The notes: generated from the sequence alone by a model not told the origin. 64,000 bases of DNA from Pseudomonas graminis (GCF_900111735.1 NZ_FOHW01000004.1:106995-170994); one strand, 5' to 3'; shown: positions 1-8,766, counted from the stretch's first letter. Translations and numbers: made by a program.

Positions 1-5
1 ATTCA

Positions 6-34
6 GTGGGACCGGCTTTAGCCGGGAAGGCGTC
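6..34 (+). repeat. REP element
   Basis: Single Pseudomonas REP unit with core ACCGGCTTTAGCCGGGAAGG and a GCCGG/CCGGC-type hairpin. The same unit recurs at about 5777, 5841, 5947, 7396, 35478, 46178, 46380, 56174 and 56237. It lies just upstream of the ABC permease gene, in what is probably the gap after the missing substrate-binding protein gene. Confidence 0.8.
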
Positions 35-97
35 GACACCGCAAAGTTGATTTTTTGCCCCGCAACATGACGGCCCCAGCCCATACGAGTACGGCTC

Positions 98-778
98 ATG
101 CTTTTTGATGCTTCCACCCTGGACACCGCGGGTTTCATCGCCCGCCAACTGGCGAACGGCGCACTGGTCACCCTGGAAATCACCTTCTTCGCCCAAGTGG
201 TCGTGGTGGTGATGTCGTTTGTGATCGCGCTGATGCGCTTGTCGCCGTGGCGCGCGCTGCGCTGGATAGCGACGGTCTACGTTGAAATCCTGCGCGGCAT
301 TTCTGCCCTGGTGCTGCTGTTCTACCTGTTCTTCATCCTGCCGCTGTTCGGCATTACCCTGGCGCCGATGACCACCGGCATTCTCGGATTGGGCCTGACT
401 TTCTCCGCCTACGGTTCGGAAATCGTCCGCTCGGCCCTGAGCAACGTCGCCCGTGGCCAGCGGGACGCGATCAAGGCCCTGGACTTCGATTCGATCACGG
501 CATTTCGCCGAATCATCCTGCCCCAGGCGCTGCCCTTCATGCTGCCGCCGATGGGCAATCAACTGGTGGAACTGCTGAAGACCACCTCGCTGGTGTCATT
601 GATCACCCTCAGCGACCTGACCTTTTCCGGCGGTCAGCTGATCACCACGCTGGGCCAGCAGACGCTGATCTGGAGCATCGTGCTGGTGTGCTATTTCGTC
701 ATGGCCTGGCCCCTGAGTTGGCTGGTCAAACGCTATGAGCGACGGGTCACCCACTGGCGTCGCGGGGTGGCGCCATGA
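98..778 (+). CDS. ehuC: Amino acid/ectoine-type ABC transporter permease (EhuC-like)
   Basis: Inner-membrane permease of the HisM/GlnP polar amino acid family, 226 aa with about five hydrophobic segments. The cytoplasmic EAA loop is visible around residues 115-145 (GQRDAIKALDF then RRIILPQALP). The stretch LPLFGITLAP and the pairing with an EhuD-like partner favour the ectoine/hydroxyectoine EhuC branch, but substrate cannot be read from sequence alone. It overlaps the next permease by 4 bp, so the two are translationally coupled. The periplasmic binding protein gene is not in the window and may lie upstream of base 1. Confidence 0.85.
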   Translation: MLFDASTLDTAGFIARQLANGALVTLEITFFAQVVVVVMSFVIALMRLSPWRALRWIATVYVEILRGISALVLLFYLFFILPLFGITLAPMTTGILGLGLTFSAYGSEIVRSALSNVARGQRDAIKALDFDSITAFRRIILPQALPFMLPPMGNQLVELLKTTSLVSLITLSDLTFSGGQLITTLGQQTLIWSIVLVCYFVMAWPLSWLVKRYERRVTHWRRGVAP

Positions 779-1425
779 ACTTCGATTACGCCTTCGCCTG
801 GTCTATCGTCCCCGATCTGTTTCAGGGATTGCTGGTGACGCTGCAAGTGGTGATCCTCGGCTTCCTGCTGGCTGTGCTGCTCGGTCTGCTGCTGGCCATC
901 GCCCAGCGCTCGAAAAACCCGCTGGTGCAAAAACTGAGCGCCGGCTACCTGAGCTTCTTTCGGCACACGCCGCTGATGGTTCAGCTGTACGTGCTGTTCT
1001 TCGCCCTGCCCCTGGCCGGCCTCACCCTGCCGGCGATTTCCACCGGCGTCATCGGGCTCGGCCTGTATTACGCGGCCTACATTGCCGAAGCGTTTCGCGG
1101 CGCCATCGAGGGCGTGCCGGCCGGTCAATGGGAAGCGGCCAGGGCCCTGGATTTCGACAGCGCCACCACGTGGCGGCGGATCGTCCTCCCACAGGCCCTG
1201 AAGCCGATGCTGCCGGTGCTCGGCAATTACCTGATCGGGATGTTCAAGGAGACCCCGGTGTTGGCGGTGATCACCATTCCCGAGCTGTTCCAGGCCGCCA
1301 AACAGATTGCCGGCATGACCTACCGCTACAACGAGCCCTACACGGTGATGGCGCTGATGTTTCTGGCGATCAGCGTGCCGACCTCCCTGCTGTTCAAATA
1401 TTTCGAGAGGCGCAGCCATGTCTGA
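775..1425 (+). CDS. ehuD: Amino acid/ectoine-type ABC transporter permease (EhuD-like)
   Basis: Second permease of the importer, 216 aa. The EAA loop reads GQWEAARALDF followed by RRIVLPQALKPMLP. FRHTPLMVQLYVLFF and the N-terminal FDYAFAWSIVP resemble EhuD/GlnP-type permeases. It starts inside the end of the first permease and ends 8 bp inside the ATPase gene, so the three genes form a tight operon. The two permeases presumably form a heterodimeric channel in the inner membrane. The EhuD assignment is by resemblance; another polar amino acid specificity is possible. Confidence 0.87.
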   Translation: MNFDYAFAWSIVPDLFQGLLVTLQVVILGFLLAVLLGLLLAIAQRSKNPLVQKLSAGYLSFFRHTPLMVQLYVLFFALPLAGLTLPAISTGVIGLGLYYAAYIAEAFRGAIEGVPAGQWEAARALDFDSATTWRRIVLPQALKPMLPVLGNYLIGMFKETPVLAVITIPELFQAAKQIAGMTYRYNEPYTVMALMFLAISVPTSLLFKYFERRSHV

Positions 1426-2209
1426 TCTCGCACACGTTATGCCCGGCCCTTCGCCGCAGATCATCCTCAAGCAAGTGGTGAAAAACTTCGGCGCGACCCG
1501 GGTCATCGATCACCTGGACCTGAGCATTCCCGCCGGCCAGAAAGTCGCCCTGATCGGACCCAGCGGTTCGGGCAAATCCACGGTGCTGCGGCTGATCAAG
1601 GGCCTTGAGGCCTATCAGAACGGCAGCATCGAGGTGGCAGGCGCGCCGGTGCCGGCCAAGGCTGGCGGCTGGCACTGGCCGGGGGTAAAAAAGCCGCCGG
1701 TGGTGCACCGCGTGGGCATGGTGTTTCAGCAATTCAACCTGTTCCCGCACCTGACCGTGCAACAGAACGTCACCGAAGCGCCGCTTCAGGTGCTCAAGCT
1801 CAGCCGCGAAGAAGCCCTGGAGCGCGCCCATCAATACCTCGGGCTGGTCGGTTTGAACCACAAGGCCGATGCCTACCCTGCGCAGCTGTCCGGCGGCCAG
1901 CAACAGCGCGTGGCGATCGCCCGCGCGCTGGCCATGCGGCCCCAGGTGATGCTGTTCGACGAGGTCACCTCCGCGCTGGATCCGGAGCTGGTCGGTGAAG
2001 TGCTGGCGGTGATCCGCGCCATCGCCCACGAGCAGCAGATGACCATGCTGCTGGTCACCCACGAAATGAAGTTTGCCCAGGACATTGCCGACCGCGTGCT
2101 GTTCATGGAAGCCGGACGCATCGTCGCCGATGGCTCACCGAACCAGGTGCTGGTCGATCCGGACAACGAGCGCACGCGACGCTTCCTCAATCTGGTAGAG
2201 CAACGTTGA
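1418..2209 (+). CDS. ehuA: Amino acid/ectoine-type ABC transporter ATP-binding protein (EhuA-like)
   Basis: ATPase subunit, 263 aa. Walker A GPSGSGKS lies at residues 47-54, the signature LSGGQQQR at 157-164, Walker B VMLFDE at 177-182, and the switch His in LLVTHE near 215. A Pro/Lys-rich insertion at about 77-96 (around GGWHWPGVKKPP) lies between the Walker A helix and the Q-loop (FQQFN). It energises uptake through the two upstream permeases, with which its start overlaps. Family assignment is certain; the ectoine substrate is an inference from the permeases. Confidence 0.88.
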   Translation: MSDLAHVMPGPSPQIILKQVVKNFGATRVIDHLDLSIPAGQKVALIGPSGSGKSTVLRLIKGLEAYQNGSIEVAGAPVPAKAGGWHWPGVKKPPVVHRVGMVFQQFNLFPHLTVQQNVTEAPLQVLKLSREEALERAHQYLGLVGLNHKADAYPAQLSGGQQQRVAIARALAMRPQVMLFDEVTSALDPELVGEVLAVIRAIAHEQQMTMLLVTHEMKFAQDIADRVLFMEAGRIVADGSPNQVLVDPDNERTRRFLNLVEQR

Positions 2210-2305
2210 CCGGTTTCGGATCAGGCCCGCGCGACGTCGAAAAAATCCCGAACTCGCCGACCGCCGACACATCCAACGTTCATACCCCACAGCGAGGATG
2301 AACCC

Positions 2306-2542
2306 ATGAGCAGCGACACCCCGGTCGACCCACGCAACGTCACCCAGCCCGACGCGCCAACCCTGGACAGCGCTGGCAAACCCGTCAACGTGGTACAGCG
2401 CGACCTCAACGACCCGGACGACGACACCCGCGCGGTGGACGAAGTCATCACCCCGACCTCGATTCGCGAGAAGGAACAGGACGCTGAGGAACTGAACAGG
2501 AAATCGGCTGAAATCGAACGCAAGGTTGCTGACGGCCGTTGA
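2306..2542 (+). CDS. Small acidic hydrophilic protein
   Basis: 78 residues, rich in Asp, Glu, Lys and Pro, with no membrane segment and no Cys. The C-terminal third (about residues 50-78) is a charged stretch that should form a helix (EKEQDAEELNRKSAEIERK). An AGCGAGG stretch lies upstream of the ATG, separated by an 8-base ATGAACCC spacer. I do not recognise a family. The reading frame has normal Pseudomonas codon bias, it is followed by a possible hairpin, and it stands alone between the ABC operon and a lipoprotein gene. Confidence 0.6.
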   Translation: MSSDTPVDPRNVTQPDAPTLDSAGKPVNVVQRDLNDPDDDTRAVDEVITPTSIREKEQDAEELNRKSAEIERKVADGR

Positions 2543-2551
2543 TATCCCCAT

Positions 2552-2575
2552 GGGCGGTCTTATAGCCGCCCTCAT
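2552..2575 (+). terminator. Possible terminator hairpin
   Basis: GGGCGG and CCGCCC arms (2552-2557 and 2566-2571) with an 8-nt loop lie 10 bp after the small protein's stop codon. The following bases are only moderately T-rich, so this is a weak intrinsic terminator at best. From here to the lipoprotein start at 2791 I see no further gene. Confidence 0.4.
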
Positions 2576-2790
2576 CCTTCCCGCACCTTGATTCCCCGCC
2601 TTATTTTCCCCTTCATCGATTCAGCTAACTGGCGGCGACATAATTTGCTGCTAGCGTTGCTTGGGCGCCACACATTGCACTGCCAGCATCGCGTCAGTGC
2701 TGGGGTTGCCCAGAAGGCTCTGCGTCAGCGTGGGTTACCTGCTCCGTTGCGATTCGGCATACAGATGAAAACAGCCAAGGAAGTCACACC

Positions 2791-3462
2791 ATGAAAATGC
2801 CGGTGCTCAAGGCACTGATCTGCGCGGCCATTCTGGGAGTCGGCGGTTGCGCCGGCTCACAGTTGGATCCCGGTCAGTATTCGGGGTTTCTGAAAGATTA
2901 CAGCCGCCTCAAACCTGCGCAAAGCGCAACGGGTTTCCAGGTCATGCGCTGGATCGATCCGGACGTGAAGCTGAGCAAGTACAACAAGGTGTATATCGAA
3001 CCCAGTCAGCTTTATCCCAAGCCGCAGCCGACTGCGGTCATCTCGGCACAGACCTTACAAGACATCACCGGCTATTATGATGCCGCGCTTCAACGCGAAC
3101 TTGGCAAGAGCCTGCGCATCGTCAGCGGACCGGGTCCTGATACCATTCTCGTGCGCCCGGCGATCACCGCCGTGTCGACCAGCACCCAAGGCTTGAAACC
3201 CTATGAAGTGGTGCCCATCGCGCTGGTGGCGGCTGTAGTGAATACCGCTGCCGGTGGCCGGGATCAGAACGTGGAAATCGCCACCGAGGCGGCTTTCCTT
3301 GATGCCGATACCCAGAAGGTGCTGGCCCAAGTGGTGCGCACAGGCGGCGGCACACCTCTGGAAAACGACAAGACGCAGCTGACCCTCGACGCCGTCAAGC
3401 CGGTGCTCGACGGATGGGCGAAAGACCTGCGACTGAGTATCGAGACGCTCAAGACCAGGTAG
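2791..3462 (+). CDS. DUF3313 family lipoprotein
   Basis: 223-aa lipoprotein with a short Lys-containing n-region, a hydrophobic core and lipobox GVGGC, putting the lipidated Cys at residue 20. The mature part matches the DUF3313 pattern: an early YSGFLKDYSRLK, then YNKVYIEP, and a conserved Ala/Gly-rich middle (VVNTAAGGR). Its role is unknown; an outer- or inner-membrane anchored periplasmic protein is expected. An AAGGA ribosome-binding site precedes the ATG. It converges on the response regulator gene with only a 19-bp gap. Confidence 0.8.
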   Translation: MKMPVLKALICAAILGVGGCAGSQLDPGQYSGFLKDYSRLKPAQSATGFQVMRWIDPDVKLSKYNKVYIEPSQLYPKPQPTAVISAQTLQDITGYYDAALQRELGKSLRIVSGPGPDTILVRPAITAVSTSTQGLKPYEVVPIALVAAVVNTAAGGRDQNVEIATEAAFLDADTQKVLAQVVRTGGGTPLENDKTQLTLDAVKPVLDGWAKDLRLSIETLKTR

Positions 3463-3481
3463 TGGCCCAGGCGCCCGCGCG

Positions 3482-3844
3482 CTAGCGGGTCCCCACCAGC
3501 GCCCGCACCGCTTCCAGCACTGCGCTGATTTCGAAAGGCTTGTCGAACACCTCGTTGAACAGATCCGGCCGGGCGACGCCCAGATGAGACTGCGCCCCGC
3601 TCATCAGCACCATGGGGATCTGCCCCAGGCTTTGATTCACCCGCACCGCTTCCGCCAGCTCGATGCCGTTCATCCCGGGCATCATGTAATCGGTGATGAT
3701 CAGCTGCGGGCGTTCGCGCTCGAGAATGCCCAGGGCCTTCTGCCCGCTGCCGGCGGTGACGGTCAGGTAGCCTTCGTCTTCCAGCGCGAAACTCAGTATG
3801 TCGGCGATGAGGTATTCATCATCGACAATCAGAATGGTGGGCAT
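3482..3844 (-). CDS. Single-domain response regulator
   Basis: 120-aa CheY-like receiver with no output domain. Acid pocket DD at 8-9, phospho-acceptor Asp52 in IITDYMMPG, Ser in VLMSGAQ and Lys102 in FDKPFE are all present, so it should be phosphorylatable. It lies 45 bp downstream of the KaiC-type ATPase gene on the same strand and is probably co-transcribed. KaiC-like ATPases paired with receivers or kinases are seen in many non-cyanobacterial genomes. The partner kinase is not obvious; the orphan kinase at 6005 or BphP are candidates by proximity only. Confidence 0.85.
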   Translation of the reverse strand: MPTILIVDDEYLIADILSFALEDEGYLTVTAGSGQKALGILERERPQLIITDYMMPGMNGIELAEAVRVNQSLGQIPMVLMSGAQSHLGVARPDLFNEVFDKPFEISAVLEAVRALVGTR

Positions 3845-3889
3845 GCAACCCTCCGTGCGGAAGAGCGATCAGCGGCTCGATGACGACTT

Positions 3890-5317
3890 CTACACCCTTG
3901 CATTGCCTGAATCGTCGAGGGCATGGAACGCAGCCTTTTTCACAGTCAGACCCTGCTCGCCGATCAAGACGTCCAGCAGGGCCGGGTCGTAGGGGTTATC
4001 GCGGATTTTGAGGATCGACAGTTGCCGGGTCAGCCCCGCTGTTGATTGCGCGAAGCGGATCAGCATGAGGTTGTCGACAATGCCCGACAGGTCCGGAGCC
4101 GGGGCATCAATCTTGCCGCCGATCAGGCCGCGGAGTTCCCAGCTCGAGACCACCGTGACGCCTCGGGCGCGAAGCTCGCTCATCAGGGCGCTGAAGAGGT
4201 CGAGAATCCGCGACTGATCGGCCGAGGCACGGGCCATGCCACCCAGGCTGTCGAGGAACACCCGCTTGATGCCTTGCTGCTCGACAATCCGGAGCAGGTC
4301 GAGGGCCAGTTTGTCGATCAACTCGGCAGTCGCGGATCTCCAGGCAAGGTGCAGCGCACCGGCGCGTTCCAGCGCGTCGAAGTCCAGCCCGAGCGACGCC
4401 GCCTTCACCCGAAGGCGCTGCGGCGACTCGTAAAAGCCGAACAACAAACCCGGTTCGTCGGGCGTCGAGTGAGCGAGGAAGTTGAGGCCGAACGTGGTCT
4501 TGCCAGTGCCCGACGGGCCGAGGAGCAAGGTCACGGACGATTCCACCAGACCGCCGCCGATCAACGGATCAAGTGTGTCGATACCACTGGGGACGACGCT
4601 GAACTCGGCACTGTCGCGCAATGCGGAGTGGGTAACAGTGCTCTCCAGTCGCGGGTAAACGACCAGGCCGTTTTCGGTGATTTCGCACTCGTGGGCGCCG
4701 GGGATGGCGCCGCTGCCGCGGGTCTTGCGCGCCTTGATGCGGCGCACGGAACGGTTGCCGACCAGTTCTTCACCCAGCTCCAGCACGCCATCCACCATGG
4801 TGTGTTCCGGGCTGCCGTCGTCCAGCTGGGAACTGGTCAGGAAGAACACCGTACAACCGGCGAAGGCGGCGTGGCCCTGCAGTTCGGAAATGAAGCGTTT
4901 GGTGTTGATCGTGGATTCGGCCTTCGAACGGGCGTTGAGCAGCCCGTCGAGGATCATAACCGTGGATTTCTGGCGGACGATCTCCCGACGCAACAGCTTG
5001 ACGACTTCATCGAGGCCGTCGTTCTCCATGGTGTCGAACGCACTGACGAACTGGATCTGATCGCCGACCCGGTCCTTGTCGAAGAAGCTCATGGTGGACA
5101 GGAACTGAAACAGCCGTTCATGGGGCTCGGCGAGCAGGGTCGCGAACAGCACGCGGCCGCCATTGCGGATGTGATTGAAACCGATCTGGTTCGCCAGAAT
5201 GGTTTTTCCGGAGCCCGGCCGCCCCTGAATGATGTAGGAGGATCCGGCGACGAAACCACCCATTAACAGCTCATCAAGCCCTTCAATTCCGCTCTGAAGG
5301 CGTTTTAGCTGATTCAA
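3890..5317 (-). CDS. KaiC-type double-domain ATPase
   Basis: 475 aa with two tandem RecA/KaiC domains. Walker A GRPGSGKT is at 32-39 and GPSGTGKT at 267-274; hydrophobic Walker B strands are TVMILDG near 120 and KRVFLDS in the second half. This is the CI/CII layout of the circadian ATPase KaiC, but no KaiA or KaiB gene is nearby and the CII phosphosite region is not recognisable. In heterotrophs such proteins are linked to stress or signalling outputs. The start is a TTG preceded by a good GGAGG site; I see no in-frame ATG close by. It shares its operon with the downstream receiver. Confidence 0.82.
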   Translation of the reverse strand: MNQLKRLQSGIEGLDELLMGGFVAGSSYIIQGRPGSGKTILANQIGFNHIRNGGRVLFATLLAEPHERLFQFLSTMSFFDKDRVGDQIQFVSAFDTMENDGLDEVVKLLRREIVRQKSTVMILDGLLNARSKAESTINTKRFISELQGHAAFAGCTVFFLTSSQLDDGSPEHTMVDGVLELGEELVGNRSVRRIKARKTRGSGAIPGAHECEITENGLVVYPRLESTVTHSALRDSAEFSVVPSGIDTLDPLIGGGLVESSVTLLLGPSGTGKTTFGLNFLAHSTPDEPGLLFGFYESPQRLRVKAASLGLDFDALERAGALHLAWRSATAELIDKLALDLLRIVEQQGIKRVFLDSLGGMARASADQSRILDLFSALMSELRARGVTVVSSWELRGLIGGKIDAPAPDLSGIVDNLMLIRFAQSTAGLTRQLSILKIRDNPYDPALLDVLIGEQGLTVKKAAFHALDDSGNARV

Positions 5318-6004
5318 ATTTGCTTCCTCCGCCGCGGTATTGGCGTCGTGAATGTTGCGAGTTATGTGCGCGACTAATCACGCATTCTTCCGTTTTTAAG
5401 AGAGCTTTCCAAGCGCAATCATCAATTCCCATGACAGATTCACATGCATTCGCCGACAGACATTGTGGGCGATCAATTCGTACGAGTGATTGTCACTCGG
5501 CCGAATAGGATACGGCTTTCGGTGTACGGCCGTCCGTCTCGGCCTGGGAATGCTCGGTGCGCCGCTCGGGATCGTCGGGCTTGATGGGTGCGGACAACGG
5601 GTATTCAGGCGTGTCGTCGCGGTCTGGGGACTGATCGTCAGAAGTCCTGCGAACGAGTGATGAGCTGTCTGGGCACATGGTTGCAGGTCCATTGAGGGAG
5701 GCAGGTGTTGGAGCGCACCGGCAGGCACTCGTGCGGTTCTCCGGACCAATGGAGTGAACGGTGCCGCGCGCGCTCGGCAGGACTGGCTTTAGCCGGGTAA
5801 GCGTCATTCATATCGCTGCAAGACTTAAGGTGTCCGCACTGGCCTCTTCCCGGCTAACGCCGGTCCCACTATACGACTGAGTGCATTCGGGAGGATTGGC
5901 ACCTCTGGGCAAATCGCCTGGGGGCAACTGGCTAAACGCGGCCCTTAGTGGGACCGGCTTCAGCCGGGAAGGCGTCGGGCGTCACAACGCTAAATGGAGA
6001 GCGC
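5318..6004. other. Gene-poor gap with REP units
   Basis: About 690 bp between the KaiC gene and the sensor kinase gene. The right half holds REP units (listed separately). A minus-strand frame at 5493-5678 could encode about 61 Asp/Pro/Ser-rich residues (ending KAVSYSAE), but it lacks a clear ribosome-binding site, so I do not call it. The first 80 bp should contain the promoter of the KaiC/receiver operon; no convincing -35/-10 was identified. Confidence 0.5.
5777..5976. repeat. REP cluster (inverted pair plus single)
   Basis: Three REP units: a plus-oriented degenerate copy at 5777-5804, a minus-oriented copy at 5841-5870 and a plus-oriented copy at 5947-5976. The first two form an inverted pair about 40 bp apart, the arrangement called a REPIN in Pseudomonas. 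The units differ at several positions from the consensus, so they are not a recent tandem duplication. Confidence 0.8.
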
Positions 6005-7300
6005 TCACACCAGCCTCTCCCCGGCGGCGTCCGGTTCCAACAACACCGTAAAACAGCATCCGCCGTCATCACGGCTGGTCAGCGTCACCGTCCAGTGCTG
6101 GTTCGCGCAGATACGCTGGACCAGCGACAACCCCAGGCCGAGCCCCTCCCCGCGCTGTTCGTCGCCACGCACGAAGGGCTGGAACATGGCCTGCTGTTTT
6201 TCCAGCGGAATGCCGATGCCGCTGTCCTCGACACTGAAACCGTCGCTGCGCAGGGTCAACCGGATGAAGCCCTGATCGGTGTAATGCCAAGCGTTGCGCA
6301 GCAGATTGCCCATCACCGAGCGCAGCAGGGGCGCATTGTGTGTTTCGCCGTCGGTCTGCACCTGTTGGTAAATGAACCGGAGACCTTTTGCCTCAATGGG
6401 GGCACGCCAGGCCTCGACCAGCTCATCGGCAATCTGCTCCATCGATGAGCGCTGACCCTGGGGAACATTCTTGCCTTCGGTACGGGCCAGCAGCAGGAAG
6501 GTTTCGACCAGTTGGTTCATACCCGCCGTGGCCTTGCCGATGCGCTTCACCTGGGTGCGGGAACGTTCGTCCAGCGCCGGGTACTCCATCAGCAATTCAC
6601 AGGACGTCGCCAGGACCATGAGCGGCGTACGCAGCTCATGGCTGACGTCGCTGGTGAACAGCTTTTCGCGACTCAGTGCGGCCCGCAGCCGGCCCAGGGT
6701 TTCGTCGAAGGACCGGGCCAGCGCACCGACTTCGTCGTTGGCGTAGTCACTGGCGAGCACCGGCGCGAGTTCCAGCAACTGATCGCGATGACGCACCTGA
6801 CTGGCCAGGCGCGACACCGGCGTGATCACCCGGGACGCGAGCAACCGACCCAGCAGCACCGCCAGCAACACGCTGAGGACGAAGCCGACCAGCACGATGC
6901 CAAACAGAATCCGTTCACGCTTCTGGAATTTGCGCTGATCGCGCAGCAGCACGTAATGCCGCCCGTTCACTTCCGAGACCATCGCGTAGTAGGCTTTCTT
7001 GCCGCGGAAGAACTCCTGGAAACCCGGAAGCAGACCCTTGAGGTCGTCGCTCATGGCAAGGTCGCCAACGCCCTCTTCGGCATAGAACAACTCGTCTTTT
7101 TCCGGGCGGTGGCGCCAGTCGCTGACGCTGTCCACGGCCAGCAGACGGTGCATATTGCCCTTAAGGCTCATGATCGACAGGCGCTTTTCGACCACGTGCA
7201 CGGTGGCGATGATGCCGACGGCGAATACGCCGGCGACCAGGGTGCTCATCAACGCAAATACGATGACAATCCGTTGCTTTAGGCTGTGTTTGATGTCCAT
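6005..7300 (-). CDS. Sensor histidine kinase (orphan)
   Basis: 431-aa membrane kinase. TM1 at about 10-34, a periplasmic sensor region to about 130, TM2 at 131-155, HAMP-like linker, phospho-acceptor His221 in SDVSHELRTP, then N box (GNLLRNAWHY), G1 box (DSGIGI) and G2 box (GLGLGLSL). All catalytic motifs are intact, so it should autophosphorylate. Its gene stands alone: no response regulator is adjacent; the nearest upstream gene is a broken MFS exporter. It may act on an unlinked regulator or on the single receiver at 3482. The ligand cannot be inferred. Confidence 0.88.
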   Translation of the reverse strand: MDIKHSLKQRIVIVFALMSTLVAGVFAVGIIATVHVVEKRLSIMSLKGNMHRLLAVDSVSDWRHRPEKDELFYAEEGVGDLAMSDDLKGLLPGFQEFFRGKKAYYAMVSEVNGRHYVLLRDQRKFQKRERILFGIVLVGFVLSVLLAVLLGRLLASRVITPVSRLASQVRHRDQLLELAPVLASDYANDEVGALARSFDETLGRLRAALSREKLFTSDVSHELRTPLMVLATSCELLMEYPALDERSRTQVKRIGKATAGMNQLVETFLLLARTEGKNVPQGQRSSMEQIADELVEAWRAPIEAKGLRFIYQQVQTDGETHNAPLLRSVMGNLLRNAWHYTDQGFIRLTLRSDGFSVEDSGIGIPLEKQQAMFQPFVRGDEQRGEGLGLGLSLVQRICANQHWTVTLTSRDDGGCCFTVLLEPDAAGERLV

Positions 7301-7383
7301 GAAGGTCCGTGCATGGCGGTACTCGGAATCCGGGGCAATGCCCCGCCAGTGCCGATTATCCGGTGCGGGATGTCATGGTTTTG

Positions 7384-8641
7384 TCAAACGCTGCGCTCTT
7401 GCCGGCTGAAGTCGGTCCCACCGGAAATCAGAGGCCGCATCAGCAACATCCCGACCGCGCATCCGCCCATCAGCACGCAGGTCACGATGAAGACCACCGG
7501 CATGCCGAAATGCCCACCCAGGTATCCCCCGGTCAGCGGCCCCAGCACCTGGCCGATGTACTGGCACGAGGTGGAATAGCCGAGCATGCGCCCGGCCACC
7601 GCGTCGGGCACCGAATGACGGATGATCGCTGCGATGCAGGGCAACAGGCCGCCCAAGGCAATGCCCATTAGAAAGCGCAGCAGCACCAACTGCCAGGCGT
7701 GATTGACGAACGCTTGGGGAATCAACAGGATCGCCACCGCGCTCAGGCAGCCGATGACCACTTTCCAGTGACCGACGCGGTCGGCCAGCTTGCCGATGCG
7801 AGAGGCCGACAACACGCTGGCCAGTGCGGTGGCTGACATCACCAGTCCGGCCATCAGCGTGACGTTGTCGCTGTGCAACTGGGTCAGGTACACGGTGATG
7901 ATCGGCTCGATGGACATAATCGAAAACATCACCAGACAGGCCACGACCAGCATGGTCAGTACAGGCTTCTTGTCAGTGATGACATCCCACGCCCGTACAG
8001 CCGGCGCTTTCGGCACGCCAGCCTGACGTTGGGGCCGAGGCGCTTCCTTCATCAGAAACAGCGTGGCGAGGAAGGTCAGAAAGATCACCCCCCCCGGCCA
8101 GGAAGAAGGTGTGGCGGATGCCGATCAATGGCGGCAACAACCCACCAATCAACGGCCCGGTCAGATTACCGGCCATGATCCCCGAAGAGAGCATGCCCAG
8201 TGCCCAGCCCGTGCGCGCCCTGGGCGTCTGCGTCGCCACCAGAATGGTCGCGCCAGAGGCATAGCCGCCGAGCAACCCCGCCAGCAAACGCAGCCCGACC
8301 AATTGGTAAATGTTCTCCGCCAGGCCGATCAGCGACATCGCCACCGCCATGCCCAGGCTGGCGCGAATCAGCATCAGCTTGCGCCCATAGCGATCGCCCA
8401 GTCGCCCCCACAACGGCGCCGTCAGGGCGGCTGACAGAAAGGTCGCGCCAAACGCCACCCCCGACCACTGCACGATGGCGGCCTCATTGGTAACGCCCAA
8501 GTGTTCGACGTACAGCGGCAGAAACGGCAGCAGCAGCGTCATGGCCACGATGGTGGTGAACGCGCCGAACACACAAACGGCCAGGTTACGCTTCCAGTGT
8601 TCTTCGACGAGGGAGGGCTGAGGTTGAGAGGACGTGGTCAT
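7384..8641 (-). pseudogene. MFS drug/metabolite exporter, frameshifted at a G8 run
   Basis: Major facilitator protein of the MdtG-like multidrug group; an intact version would be about 418 aa with 12 TMs. The N-terminal half (from 8641) carries the family motif GRLGDRYGRK and runs to FFLAGG. Eight consecutive Gs (plus-strand Cs 8088-8095) then push translation out of frame, so it ends with unrelated residues, while the C-terminal half continues in another frame as VIFLTFLATLF. Seven Gs would restore one frame. It could be a pseudogene, a phase-variable gene or an assembly error. The last codons come from a REP unit. A perfect inverted repeat precedes the start. Confidence 0.85.
7396..7421 (-). 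repeat. REP-like unit inside the MFS 3' end
   Basis: GCCGGCTGAAGTCGGTCCCAC matches the REP core in minus orientation with a few changes. It encodes GGTDFSR at the extreme C-terminus of the MFS exporter, so the stop codon region of that gene appears to have been rewritten by, or to have grown into, a REP unit. Confidence 0.65.
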
Positions 8642-8647
8642 GACGGG

Positions 8648-8678
8648 TCTACCGTGAACGGAATACGCTCACGGTAGA
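8648..8678. promoter_or_regulatory. Perfect inverted repeat at the MFS start
   Basis: Arms TCTACCGTGA (8648-8657) and TCACGGTAGA (8669-8678) are perfect 10-bp complements around an 11-nt spacer. The nearer arm ends 6 bp before the MFS start codon and covers the usual ribosome-binding position; an AT-rich TATTTAT-like -10 candidate lies just upstream. This could be the operator of a local-type repressor acting on transcription, or an RNA hairpin that hides the ribosome-binding site. No regulator gene is adjacent. Confidence 0.6.
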
Positions 8679-8766
8679 GGGCTGGCGGCCATAAATAAAA
8701 TTCATGTTTTTCATGCAGGGGATTCCAGACAGGAATACCCCCTCATTGCTACAGCCCTAAGCGGGC

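Noticed and set aside
2588..2794. 68-codon plus-strand frame before the DUF3313 lipoprotein
   Set aside because: No convincing ATG and ribosome-binding site, no recognisable composition; treated as leader of the lipoprotein gene.
4046..5266. 406-codon open frame on the plus strand opposite the KaiC-type ATPase
   Set aside because: No domain pattern and a composition typical of GC-rich antisense frames; the minus strand has two intact Walker A motifs.
5493..5678. Possible 61-residue Asp/Pro/Ser-rich protein
   Set aside because: No ribosome-binding site; the longer form would begin inside a REP unit.
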